Source of the DNA: Asterionellopsis glacialis
Taxonomy: Eukaryota > Bacillariophyta > Plagiogrammaphyceae > Rhaphoneidales > Asterionellopsidaceae
Assembly: GCA_014885115.2 (NCBI GenBank)
Contig: WKLE02001366.1
Coordinates: 5,517 to 31,856 of the forward strand
Direction: 5' to 3'
DNA length: 26,340 nucleotides
Part shown: positions 1-8,247 of the stretch, in pieces
Layout: every line of letters begins with the position of its first letter
How positions within the stretch are numbered: position 1 is the first letter of the stretch
The notes under the pieces: generated by a model
Told to the model about the DNA's origin: nothing
Database searches by the model: none
The model's input: only the letters and a program-made list of their open reading frames with translations
Position numbers and translations under genes: made by a program

Positions 1-21
1 TGATTTAGTCTAGATAGACGA

Positions 22-270
22 TGTGGCGGGACTGATTGGGATGTAGTAGTGGTGTGATTGAGATCTGTACACAATAATGTAAGGAATGTTGTAGTAAAGG
101 CGTTTCAACGGCATTACCTGGTATTTGCTTGTTCCAAAAGCTTCTTCATATCCAGATCTATGCTTGGTACCCAGTTGGGGTATACAGTAGTAGTAATTGT
201 ATAAGAAAATTAAACAAAAAGAAATAAGAAAACACTGTCTTTGTATTGAATTACTGTATACAGCTGTCGC
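22..270. repeat. Copy A of a duplicated 3' flank (partner 1927-2190)
   Basis: Bases 28-90 are identical to 1933-1995 (63 bp), and looser similarity continues for about 180 bp, including shared blocks around CTTCATATCCAGATCTATG and TATACAGTAGTAG. The partner copy starts about 40 bp after the stop of the Cys-rich gene at 1585-1890. I infer that this copy is the 3' flank of a related gene whose coding part ends just before the window. Confidence 0.8.
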
Positions 271-1164
271 AAGTGTTTAGTAATTCAAATTCAGCAAGAT
301 TGGTGACCATGATGGTGAAGATTCTTGTTAAATTCCTAGTGATGTTATCTTTGAATTTCACTAAAGTATACAAAACCTATTGACATACACAGTAAAATTA
401 ATAGTATTCACATAAGATGTCAATTGGTTGTTATCGTTATAAATGTAGATGTATGAACAACTATCCTGTAATAATGAGAAATCCCACCCCGCACATGTTC
501 ATCTAGTCTTTCTTCCCAAACCAAACAAGGGACACTTTATTGATTTCATTCAAATCAAATTAATCGTACTCCACAAAATGTTGTTGAAGGTTGAAACAAA
601 AAAGAAATGAGTTTGTTCCGTAAGACAGCCTGGAATTCTACCTTACCTAATCTTCCTTACTTTTCTTTATTTTGAAGCAATCTTTCGGGAAATTGCCAAC
701 ATATATATTATTGATATGAAAATGAAAATGCACACTGCCGACATGGTAACTCTGGGATAAACCAAGATAATTGAACCATGACACCAGTAGAAATAATATT
801 GCCTTTTACACGATGTCCGTCAATGTCATAATACATAATGATCCTTCAAGTCGCTTGAAGTTCCGGCATTTCTCCCAGTCGAATTATAGTTTGACATGCC
901 TGCACATCTCAATAAAAATCTACTGTATCATCTTGATGTACCAGCTAAGACCTCTCTTCACTTTTTGCAGTAGGACTAAATACTGACTGTGAGATGAGAA
1001 AAACTGATTGGTGGGTTGATGGATAAGCATTGAAGACACCTTGTTTCGTGAATCGCGAAGCCCAAGACAGTATCATCCGTGGTAAGCGATAGTGTACAGG
1101 TACTTTATCAAACGTCATAATTGTACTACATGTACCTGCTGGTAAAAATTGGTGATTCAAAAGC

Positions 1165-1174
1165 TACCTGGTAC
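1165..1174. promoter_or_regulatory. TACCTGGTAC dyad site 1
   Basis: Exact copy of a 10-mer seen five times in this window, always between genes. The ideal form GTACC-T-GGTAC is a two-fold dyad, as expected for a site bound by a protein dimer. It lies 420 bp upstream of the Cys-rich gene. Its function is inferred only from recurrence and symmetry. Confidence 0.4.
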
Positions 1175-1429
1175 ATCATAGTAGGGCTATTATTGTATCT
1201 TCAATTCACGTACCTGGAGTTACCATCAGCGGCGAAAATCCTTGCTTTCCTGTGTGAAAGTCTCGTTATCCTGATTTTGAATACGTATAAATTTTTAGTG
1301 TTCTTCGGCTACACACAATTTGCAGGATTCTCATTGAAGCAGATTTCGAATTTTTAACTTTGATACTATTTTATGAACATACTGATCTTTTACATTGTTC
1401 CGGCAGACGAATTGCAGTATCGTAGAGAT

Positions 1430-1439
1430 TACCTGGTAC
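1430..1439. promoter_or_regulatory. TACCTGGTAC dyad site 2
   Basis: Second exact copy of the recurrent dyad, about 155 bp upstream of the ATG of the Cys-rich gene at 1585. This is the best placed of the five copies to be a promoter element. Confidence 0.4.
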
Positions 1440-1584
1440 GTTATATCGCAAGGGTGTTACTCGTACCAAGCTCAATCAGGTGTCACATACAAAGAAAAAA
1501 ATCTTTTTGAGTATTCTTTTTACCACATAAAAAGTGTGAAAGAAAAATCTGTGCATCGATCGTCTCAGGGAGCACAACAAAATC

Positions 1585-1890
1585 ATGTGTGAACAAGAAG
1601 TATGCAAGTCCTGTGGCAAACCTACGTGGGGTGGTTGTGATGGTAGTCATGCTGAGTCTGCCTTAGCCGCTGTTCCTGTCAAGGATCGTTGTCCTCATTG
1701 GAAAAGTGGTTCAAGTGAGCTCTGCTCAAGCTGTGTTGGATCGGGTTGTACAGTTTGTGGTAGTTTAGGTAAGCCATGTGCAAACTGCAGTGGACCTGGC
1801 TGTGCAGGTTGCAGTGGTTCAAGTAAGCCTTGTGAGAACTGTGGTGGATCTGGTTGCAATGCTTGCAGTGGACCTACCAATTTGAAGTAA
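1585..1890 (+). CDS. Small Cys-rich protein with regular CxxC array, putative metal binder
   Basis: 101 aa, single exon. Residues 7-22 carry C-x2-C-G-K-P-T-W-x-G-C-x3-H (C7, C10, W15, C18, H22), a knuckle-like motif found in small uncharacterised proteins of plants, protists and bacteria. From residue 47 there are six CxxC pairs (47-50, 55-58, 65-68, 73-76, 83-86, 91-94) with spacers alternating 4 and 6 residues, giving an 18-residue repeat of the form CxxCxGxGCxxCxG. The half-unit CxxCxGxG recalls the DnaJ zinc region, but there is no J domain and the added CxxC is not the DnaJ pattern. Zn or other soft-metal binding is inferred. No signal peptide or membrane segment is seen. The start is the only in-frame ATG before the first motif. 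Its 3' flank is duplicated at the window start, so it is probably one member of a tandem family. Confidence 0.8.
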   Translation: MCEQEVCKSCGKPTWGGCDGSHAESALAAVPVKDRCPHWKSGSSELCSSCVGSGCTVCGSLGKPCANCSGPGCAGCSGSSKPCENCGGSGCNACSGPTNLK

Positions 1891-1926
1891 GATGCATCCC
1901 ATCTCACCCCCACCCTTCACATCTAT

Positions 1927-2190
1927 GGTGGTGGGACTGATTGGGATGTAGTAGTGGTGTGATTGAGATCTGTACACAATAATGTAAGGAATGTTATTTT
2001 AAATTACCTGATTTGTGCTTTTAAAAGAAAGTGTCTTCATATCCAGATCTATGATTCTATATCTGTAGAGAAGCTTGGAACTGAGTTAAGCTATCCGTAT
2101 ACAGTAGTAGACATTATATAATACAAACTAAAAAAAAAAAAAAAAAAGGAACAATGTGTTTATATTGCGTTTTACTATAAATCTGTTACC
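1927..2190. repeat. Copy B of duplicated 3' flank
   Basis: Pairs with 22-270; 1933-1995 is identical to 28-90. It starts about 40 bp after the stop codon of the Cys-rich gene, so it covers the 3' UTR or terminator region of that gene. A run of A's at about 2131-2147 lies inside this copy. Confidence 0.8.
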
Positions 2191-2767
2191 TTACTACAGG
2201 AACTAACACGATCTTATCACACTGCAGAATAAAAAAATAGATCCAGCCATGCGGACTTCTTCCTTGACTTTATAGTCGCATGCTTGATCTATAGTGTTGA
2301 CACCCCATCCTCTGTACCTATTATTTTGTCCAAGAATGCTCGTTGAACCAGGTGAGAAAACTACACCACACACTATTCGCCTTGCAGGGACATTGTTAGA
2401 AGAGCCATATCTGCCAATTTGACATTTGGAACTAACTTGCTGTACAATTCAAATCCTCATTCTCTATACCAAGGGTCGTCCACAAACACTAGGGACTGCT
2501 AGCTGCAATTATAGAGTTTTCCTACCATCGCGAGAGGTACGCCTCGACCATATCATGAGAAAAACAAAGATTTTGATTCCAATTGGAATCCAACCTTTGT
2601 GCTTCTATTTAACAACTACTTTTTGAATTCATACTTTCAAAGTCTCTGTAGATCTCATTTTGGGGGAGGTATAGCCAATCGATGTAACTCTTCTTCTCGT
2701 AGATGTACAAGCCACTGCTCCCAAGCAAGATATTTTTTACAAATCACGCAGTCACAAAAGACATGAC
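2191..2767. other. Intergenic, nothing recognised
   Basis: The stretch between the Cys-rich gene flank and the 3' end of the next minus-strand gene holds only a 66-codon ORF with no recognisable features. I see no RNA gene or repeat. Confidence 0.4.
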
Positions 2768-3397
2768 TCATTCATCTTTGTTTTTCTTTTCTATATTGAA
2801 GTCATTTCTCTGTGTCATGACATTCTGATTCTTCCGTCTTGCTGCTGACATAGATGAATTAGTTGTTGCTATCGCTGTCATTGATGCAGTAGGAGAAGGA
2901 TTAATATCGCCATCTTCGCCATCTTTGTCGTTATTATTAGCACTTCGTTCCTTCTGCTGTTGCTGTTGCTGTAGGAGGAGAAGTTTTTTCAAATGTGATA
3001 ATTGTTGTGCAGTATCAAGTTGTACTTTTTGTAACGATATTAGTTCTTGTTGTAATTCTTGATGTGTTTTACCACGAGCTGATCGTAATGATTCTTCTGG
3101 TGAACTATTCAAGGCATGTTTCTTGTTCTTACTAGCTGCATTTATTTTGGCTTTTCTATTTCGATACCGTTGTTGTCGATCTAAATCTCTTCTTTTTCGA
3201 TTCTTCAATTTTGTAGAAAGTCGTTCACATTGATAAATTATGGAGGCTATACCTATTAGGATTAATAAACACAAAAAACCACCCACAAGTACAGTCTCCA
3301 AGACAAAGAATTCTTTGTCACCACCATCGCTCCCACTGCTACTACTACCAGCAGAGTATTTTAAATCGCTGCTGCTACTACTACGGAGAGAGTCCAT
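2768..3397 (-). CDS. Single-pass membrane protein with basic stem and coiled-coil tail, unknown function
   Basis: 209 aa, not recognised as a known family. The N-terminus (1-30) is Ser/Gly/Asp-rich and has no signal peptide. One strong hydrophobic segment lies at about 31-55. It is followed at once by a very basic stretch (about 62-93, rich in K and R), so the positive-inside rule puts the N-terminus outside or luminal and the C-terminus in the cytosol. Residues 112-150 form a Leu/Gln-rich coiled coil ending in a short poly-Gln run, and the rest is low-complexity Ser/Thr/Asn/Asp. The start at 3397 precedes the membrane segment directly and is the first ATG in frame. A membrane anchor or adaptor role is possible but not shown. 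Confidence 0.7.
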   Translation of the reverse strand: MDSLRSSSSSDLKYSAGSSSSGSDGGDKEFFVLETVLVGGFLCLLILIGIASIIYQCERLSTKLKNRKRRDLDRQQRYRNRKAKINAASKNKKHALNSSPEESLRSARGKTHQELQQELISLQKVQLDTAQQLSHLKKLLLLQQQQQQKERSANNNDKDGEDGDINPSPTASMTAIATTNSSMSAARRKNQNVMTQRNDFNIEKKNKDE

Positions 3398-3623
3398 GCA
3401 TCAAACAAAACCACACAAAAAAGTTACTTTTTAAGATTTAAATGTATCAGAGAAAATTGGAGCATTCATTCACCTAAAGATATCACTTACATTGCTGTCA
3501 TCTTTCGAATGCAAAGTGTACCTTTATTTCAATAGATCTGCATCGATCTGCTGTGACTCTGATGCATTATGCGGTTCTCATCACCATCGTGTTGGTGCCC
3601 AGGTCTCGAGATTTTTCAGTATG

Positions 3624-3640
3624 CGGGTCTCTGAGACCCG
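3624..3640. repeat. Perfect 8-bp inverted repeat, 1-nt centre
   Basis: CGGGTCTC-T-GAGACCCG, two fully complementary 8-bp arms about 230 bp upstream of the ATG at 3397, followed by ATCGATCGA-type self-complementary sequence. It could be a dimer-binding site or a chance palindrome. Confidence 0.5.
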
Positions 3641-3835
3641 ATCGATCGAGATATCCCTATCAAATACTGTATATCGATGCTCCTAAAGGTTTTTTAATCG
3701 AAAATACTATACATGTTTCTTAGGAGTGTCTCTGAACATTCCAAGAAGAGCCAAACGAACAACAAACGTATCAAAGGAGGTCAGGGTCATATCCACCAGA
3801 CCCAAATTACAACAACAAAAGCTTGCCCAGATACA

Positions 3836-3845
3836 GTACCAGGTA
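3836..3845. promoter_or_regulatory. TACCTGGTAC dyad site 3 (reverse form)
   Basis: GTACCAGGTA, the reverse complement of the recurrent 10-mer, about 440 bp upstream of the minus-strand gene starting at 3397. Confidence 0.35.
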
Positions 3846-4108
3846 TTAATACGTATCTTTACTGTAATTTTCTGTAGAGATTTTTTTCTACTAATCTAAT
3901 ATTATAATATGAGCTATCCAACAATTAAGACTCTATAGAGGGACACCCCCATCATATAATGTAAAAATAATAAAACATAAACAAAAACGAAACCAATTTG
4001 AAGAAGAAGAATCATTGTTAACTCTTCTCCCAATCACCAAAGTAGTCATACTTTTCAACAAACATAAATATTCATTTCTTTGAAACCAACCAAGACTTCC
4101 TTTGATTT

Positions 4109-4690
4109 TTATTGTGTCCAATTACCACCAGCTCGCCGTGCTAACCAAACTACCATCCACATACATGCTATTGGTGAGCCCAATGTTAAAAAACCTATAC
4201 ACCATGCCAGTCCTACTCGCATTCGTTTTTCTTCCGATAAAACGACACCACAAAAACATAAACATGTTCCATAATAATTCATGATCCATCCAATAACCCA
4301 TGCATTCGACCAGTCCAACCAATCTGCCTGTATGGGGAAGAGTGGGTACATGAAATATGTTGAAGCTAACCCTGAAATAGTAACCAAAAAGAGTATAGCG
4401 TACAGAACAAGCGCTGTAATGACAATGCGTATTCCAACTACTGTTTCAACCTCACCGGAATGTATAGTATCGGACGATGATCTACGACCTCTATTATTCC
4501 GTGTTGGTGGAGGACGTGATGCTGATCGTCCTCGCGAAGATGTCTTCCGTCCTAGTTTTTCGTCTTTTGTATTATTTACATCACTACTACTTGCTTTCTC
4601 ATCCTTCCGCAAAACGTGCGTAGGAAGAATCTTTTCTCTCAATGCTTTTGACTTCATTGCTATGATGATATTGATGTATGATATCACCAA
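4109..4690 (-). CDS. Three-helix membrane protein resembling DUF1475 family
   Basis: 193 aa from the first ATG. A second ATG (codon 12, complement of 4655-4657) followed by a basic stretch is an equally good start. Residues 20-82 are basic, Ser-rich and probably disordered. Three hydrophobic helices follow at about 84-110, 129-151 and 159-184. The order of features (R-x-V-x3-A-L in the first helix, a short loop with W and D, a second helix, a charged E-E-K-R-M-R turn, then a Gly-Ser-x3-Cys third helix) resembles the C-terminal part of plant DUF1475 membrane proteins as I remember them. No function is known for that family. The membrane topology is clear; the family call is tentative. A profile search would decide it. 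Confidence 0.65.
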   Translation of the reverse strand: MVISYINIIIAMKSKALREKILPTHVLRKDEKASSSDVNNTKDEKLGRKTSSRGRSASRPPPTRNNRGRRSSSDTIHSGEVETVVGIRIVITALVLYAILFLVTISGLASTYFMYPLFPIQADWLDWSNAWVIGWIMNYYGTCLCFCGVVLSEEKRMRVGLAWCIGFLTLGSPIACMWMVVWLARRAGGNWTQ

Positions 4691-5458
4691 ATGTTGTTAA
4701 AAAATGAAACAGGACTAGCAATAAGCTGGTGGTGTGAAACCGCGGGTACTGCAGTTCCACCAAAACGTAAACACAACCACACTTTAGCAGATTGATTTTA
4801 TGTCTCTGTGCTTTGTAGGACTACTGTATGATGTTGTAACAAGACATCAACACAAGAAAACCAAACCGGCACTTTTTTCGTTGAGAGAAGTTGAAAATTA
4901 TGTGACACTGGATACTCTTACACTCGTATTGATTTTGCTATACAAGACGTTTGTAAAAATTAAATTTGAAATTCAATATAATTATTCGGACCGTTATAAA
5001 TATATAAAGATTTTCTCAACGTCGAGGTATCTTTCGGTTGGCTGACGCGCATTTCGCTCAACCGATATTTACATGTATTCGTACACGAATAAATATTGAG
5101 GGAATTGGTTCGAAGACAAACATAGTAGCATCTCAATCTACCTCGCCTAATCCAATCATATAATTGTATCTTAAGTAATATCCCATTGTAGATCGGTTGA
5201 GAATACCGTTGAGCGTTGAGAAAGATACATATTTATGATATCATATGTACTCTACATAAGAATCTCTACGTAGCATTCTTCTTTCGACCGCACGCACCGT
5301 ACTTATGTTGTAAATGATCAATATGGAAAGTCCAAGATTACAATCTTCATATTTTCAGGAAGATTTCTAAAGTGTTTTGGTTCTTTTTCTGCTGCCCATT
5401 TACACATCGAATCGCCGAACTAGAGAATATAACAACACAACAATACATTCACGACTCC
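4691..5458. promoter_or_regulatory. Divergent intergenic region with inverted repeats and possible 5' UTR intron
   Basis: It lies between the divergent genes at 4690 (minus) and 5459 (plus). It holds paired inverted sequence at 5028-5066 and 5191-5228, and a perfect hairpin at 5076-5091. ATATTTTCAG at about 5351-5360 looks like a 3' splice site, so the 5' UTR of the downstream gene may contain an intron. Exact transcription starts cannot be placed. Confidence 0.4.
5028..5228. repeat. Imperfect inverted repeat with internal hairpins
   Basis: Arm 1 (about 5028-5066) begins GTATCTTTC and ends CTCAACCGAT. The reverse complement of arm 2 (about 5191-5228) has the same beginning and end. Within the span, 5034-5040 pairs with 5059-5065 (TCGGTTG/CAACCGA), and TATTCGT-AC-ACGAATA forms a perfect hairpin at 5076-5091 flanked by ATATTTA and TAAATAT. 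It could be a small MITE-like relic or promoter structure. Confidence 0.45.
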
Positions 5459-7173
5459 ATGAGCGGTGTTCAAAGACCAATGTCACCTGCAAAGGAGATG
5501 TTTCAAAAGATTGGAACGACAACAAAAAACGCCACAACCCGACTTGGAACTACAACAAAAAATGCCACAACCCGACTTTTTACTCCACCCGTCGAGGAAG
5601 CTGAAGACCAAGGTGTAAAGGAAGTTCCAAAGGATGTAATGACAAGTCAACAAATTGTTCATGACATCGAAGAGAGTGAAAAGAAGTTTAGAGAACTTCA
5701 AGGTAATCTGTCAGAAATTCTTATCAGTTTGAAGGAACAACATCAAGTAACACTTCTTTTGAATCAAAAGCGTATCCAGGTAAGAAATGATAGAACCCAA
5801 CCAGGCGCAGGATTGTTTGTAACAAACTATGATACTGTAGATGCACAATTGTTTCGTTTAATTTGGGCGCACTGATTTTCATAACATTTGCATGTTTTTC
5901 TTTCTTTGTTTTTTGTCCCAAATAGACAGCAATTTCCTTTGAAGCACTGGTAGCAAACACACCTCTTCATAAGATTGCTGGAGTCGAGAAACTCGAGGAA
6001 CTCAAAGGTGAAATGAATAAGGAATTTGTTTTAGCTCCAAATACTGAAAGACCGAAATTTGATTCATTGTTAGAAAAGGTGGTAGAAGAAGATGAAAAGA
6101 CAGAGCAGACTGAACAGTCTCCAACAAGCAGCAAGCAAGCAAGTCCTAAAAGTAAGAAATCATCAACAAGAAATGATTACGGTGGGCGTTCCATGTTCGA
6201 CAGTGATAGCGAAGAAGATGAAGAGGAGGAGGAAGAAGAGGAGGAAGCAAGAGAACCATCCGAGAAGAAAGGAATCAGAGTAAAGACTATTAGGGAAGAG
6301 TCTACATCATCTGCTCGTGATGATCACATGCAGCCTGAAGTCCAGGATGATGCGTCAGCTATCACTGGAACTTCCTTCTTTGAAAGAGTATCTTCAATTA
6401 TAACAGAAGTAGAGGAGATGGAGAAGGCTACCACGCTCAAGAAGAAAACCAAAAAATCTTCTAAAAAAGAGAAAAAGGATAACAAAGAGAAAAAAGGAAA
6501 ATCATCTAAGAAAGAAAGAGAAGATCCTGCTCCTGTAGGTGAGATCACTCTCGACAGCGCCTTCACTGACAAGGATTCCTTTGGTGCTACAACTCTAACC
6601 TGCACCAAGCTCACCCAGCTTTATGCTGATAACGAGTACACATTCCTTATTAAGTATGTCGAAGATTGGCAAAAGGTGGTAACCGAACGTATCAATTCGT
6701 TGCTCCTAGCATTCTTGGATCATCAAGATAAGCTTATCCATTACCGAGAAAAGGTTGATAAACTTACAGCTGATATTGATAGAGCCTATGAGAATGACCG
6801 CTCCTTGAGTAAACGAAAGGCTCAAAAGTGGGAACGTAACAAGCTCAAGTTGAATGGTGCTCGTGAGGCTCATGATTCATATGGTGAATCACTCTACCTA
6901 CTTTTGGAAGAAGTGACTGAACGAGCATGGAAGGAATTCTACCCCGTTCTGCTCCGTACCATGAAATTCATTGTTACCCATGCAAAAGATGAAGCCAAGG
7001 TTTGTAGCAGAATGGACAAGGCACTTGATGAACTTGAAATCATTGGTATGGAATATGGAATTGAATCCAATGGTCGAATTAATACTATCAGGACTAAGAA
7101 ACCTGAAGCATTCTACACTGGTGAAAGGAGCTTTACACCATCCATTAACAAGTATAATTCCTTCGCCAACTGA
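5459..7173 (+). CDS. BAR-like domain protein with long disordered insert (paralogue A, two exons)
   Basis: Exons 5459-5779 and 5926-7173; the intron 5780-5925 (146 nt, GTAAG...ATAG) lies in phase 0 and gives 522 aa. Residues 63-121 form an amphipathic helix. Residues 146-320 are highly charged and disordered, with an Asp/Glu run at 198-215 and Lys-rich runs at 279-305. Residues 327-485 are again long helices with the W-E-R-N-K-L-K-L-N-x-A-R-E-x-H-D stretch typical of BAR helix 2/3. BAR dimers bind and curve membranes; here helix 1 appears separated from helices 2 and 3 by the insert. The start was chosen because the paralogue at 8248 begins at the matching place; an in-frame ATG at 5372 would add 29 residues that the paralogue lacks. 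The two introns are at identical positions, after K-R-I-Q. Family assignment comes from pattern, not a search. Confidence 0.85.
5513..5578 (+). repeat. 33-bp tandem repeat, two copies, inside paralogue A
   Basis: 5513-5545 and 5546-5578 are nearly identical and encode GTTTKNATTRL twice (residues 19-40). The paralogue at 8248 lacks it, so it arose after the gene duplication or was lost from the other copy. Confidence 0.85.
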
Positions 7174-8247
7174 GAATCACACCCACCATGGTTCTCTTTT
7201 CCAGTCGTCATCCTTCCCCGGTTCTATCCGAAGTTTATGTATACATATATTAGTCTACTACTTGCGCCGCCCAATAATGTGTTTTTGAACACTTTCACAG
7301 AGAGACGAGTGCAGAAATTTGTAGTATTGTATCAAAAAAGTTTAAAAAAGAGAAAAAGTAAAAAAGGGAGAGTTTTTGAAATATTAATCAAAACCTGTAC
7401 ATAGAGAACATTTATGTGATCCTCTTTATCGCTTTTTCAATTGTGCCCCTAGCACATTGTCAACCTTCAAAATGCTATGAATTAAACATAGTCCTACCTG
7501 TAGGTCGTGTCTTTTTGTTGTTATGGTAGGGCTCGGACTCAAGAGCGTTCATAGTGGGGCTTAGCGGCGCATCCAGAAGATAAGATGAGGCTTTGAAGAG
7601 CTCGTACGGTAGTGCCGCTTAGTTAGCAGCCTTGAACTTTAACCTTGTTGCCCGAAACAGATACTGCGTCTGTTTACTGTCAATGATTTTATCCCCCTCC
7701 CCCCTCTTTTTTAAATCCCGGTATCAAGATACTTGAAGGTTATTTGCTTCTCGTAGCCTACTGGTAGACTTCTACACGCGGACAAGCCTGCAATCCTCTC
7801 AATCGCGGATGGGTTTACCAAAAAAGAGTAGGGGTTTACAGAACAGTAGATTTATCCCAAAAAATCAAAAAGCATCTCATTAGGTTCGTGTTTTTTGGCG
7901 GTAAATTCGCTTTCATCCTCACAATCAATCAATCAGTCAATCAATCCCACCAAACATCTACCAAAGTATTGTTCTGAAAGTGCAGAGATGTCCGTAAGCT
8001 CAAGTAGAAAAGTTACAGAAAATCTATGATTCTCCCCGCGTAAGAACTGCAGTAATCCCGTATCTCCAAATTCTTGTATGGGAAAGAGTGTTTTCTCAGT
8101 TTAAAAGCATCATAATTTTTTTAACTTGTTGTCATCACCATACGATTGATTCAAACAGCACATCGATATCGCTTTGATTTACACCAGGACTTCTCTCTTT
8201 AGTTAAAGTAAGGAACCATACTCATCGTAAGAAACAGAACCAACACG
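7174..8247. other. Intergenic between the two BAR-like paralogues
   Basis: No supportable gene. It must contain the 3' end of paralogue A and the promoter of paralogue B. It holds a pyrimidine tract near 7691-7712 and an AATC-type microsatellite at 7921-7948. The less AT-rich part at about 7500-7650 has no tRNA-like T-loop or ORF of note. Confidence 0.4.
7921..7948. repeat. (CAAT)n-type microsatellite
   Basis: ACAATCAATCAATCAGTCAA followed by TCAATCCC: about six tetranucleotide units with one substitution, about 300 bp before the start of paralogue B. Confidence 0.8.

Larger units (their letters stand above)
271..1584. other. Intergenic, no convincing gene; 5' region of the Cys-rich gene
   Basis: Only short, AT-biased ORFs without recognisable protein features occur here. 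The part from about 1090 to 1480 is dense in GTAC-containing words and holds two exact TACCTGGTAC sites (1165 and 1430). These lie about 420 and 155 bp upstream of the ATG at 1585, so the stretch probably includes that gene's promoter. Confidence 0.5.
3398..4108. other. Intergenic between two minus-strand genes
   Basis: No convincing gene. It contains a perfect hairpin at 3624-3640 and one copy of the TACCTGGTAC dyad (reverse form) at 3836-3845. The part nearest 3398 should include the promoter of the gene ending at 2768, and the part near 4108 the 3' flank of the next gene. Confidence 0.4.

Noticed and set aside
1090..1480. Cluster of GTAC words as copper-response elements
   Set aside because: GTAC is the SBP-factor core of green algae and plants. 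That factor family is not known from diatoms, and a 4-bp word is too common to be evidence.
771..1592. Several plus- and minus-strand ORFs of 65-78 codons before the Cys-rich gene
   Set aside because: They overlap one another, have no recognisable features, and end or run into the promoter region of the Cys-rich gene.
1585..1890. DnaJ zinc-finger protein call for the Cys-rich gene
   Set aside because: There is no J domain, and the unit is CxxC-4-CxxC-6, not the CxxCxGxG arrangement with DnaJ spacing.
1695..1913. 72-codon minus-strand ORF opposite the Cys-rich gene
   Set aside because: It is the antisense of the repeated CxxC codons; its Pro/Gln/Leu repeats simply mirror the sense repeats.
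4281..4700. 139-codon plus-strand ORF
   Set aside because: It is antisense to the three-helix membrane protein, whose helices and start make a better gene.
4800..5045. 81-codon plus-strand ORF
   Set aside because: Its AT-rich, Tyr/Lys/Ile-biased product has no features, and it lies in a promoter region with inverted repeats.
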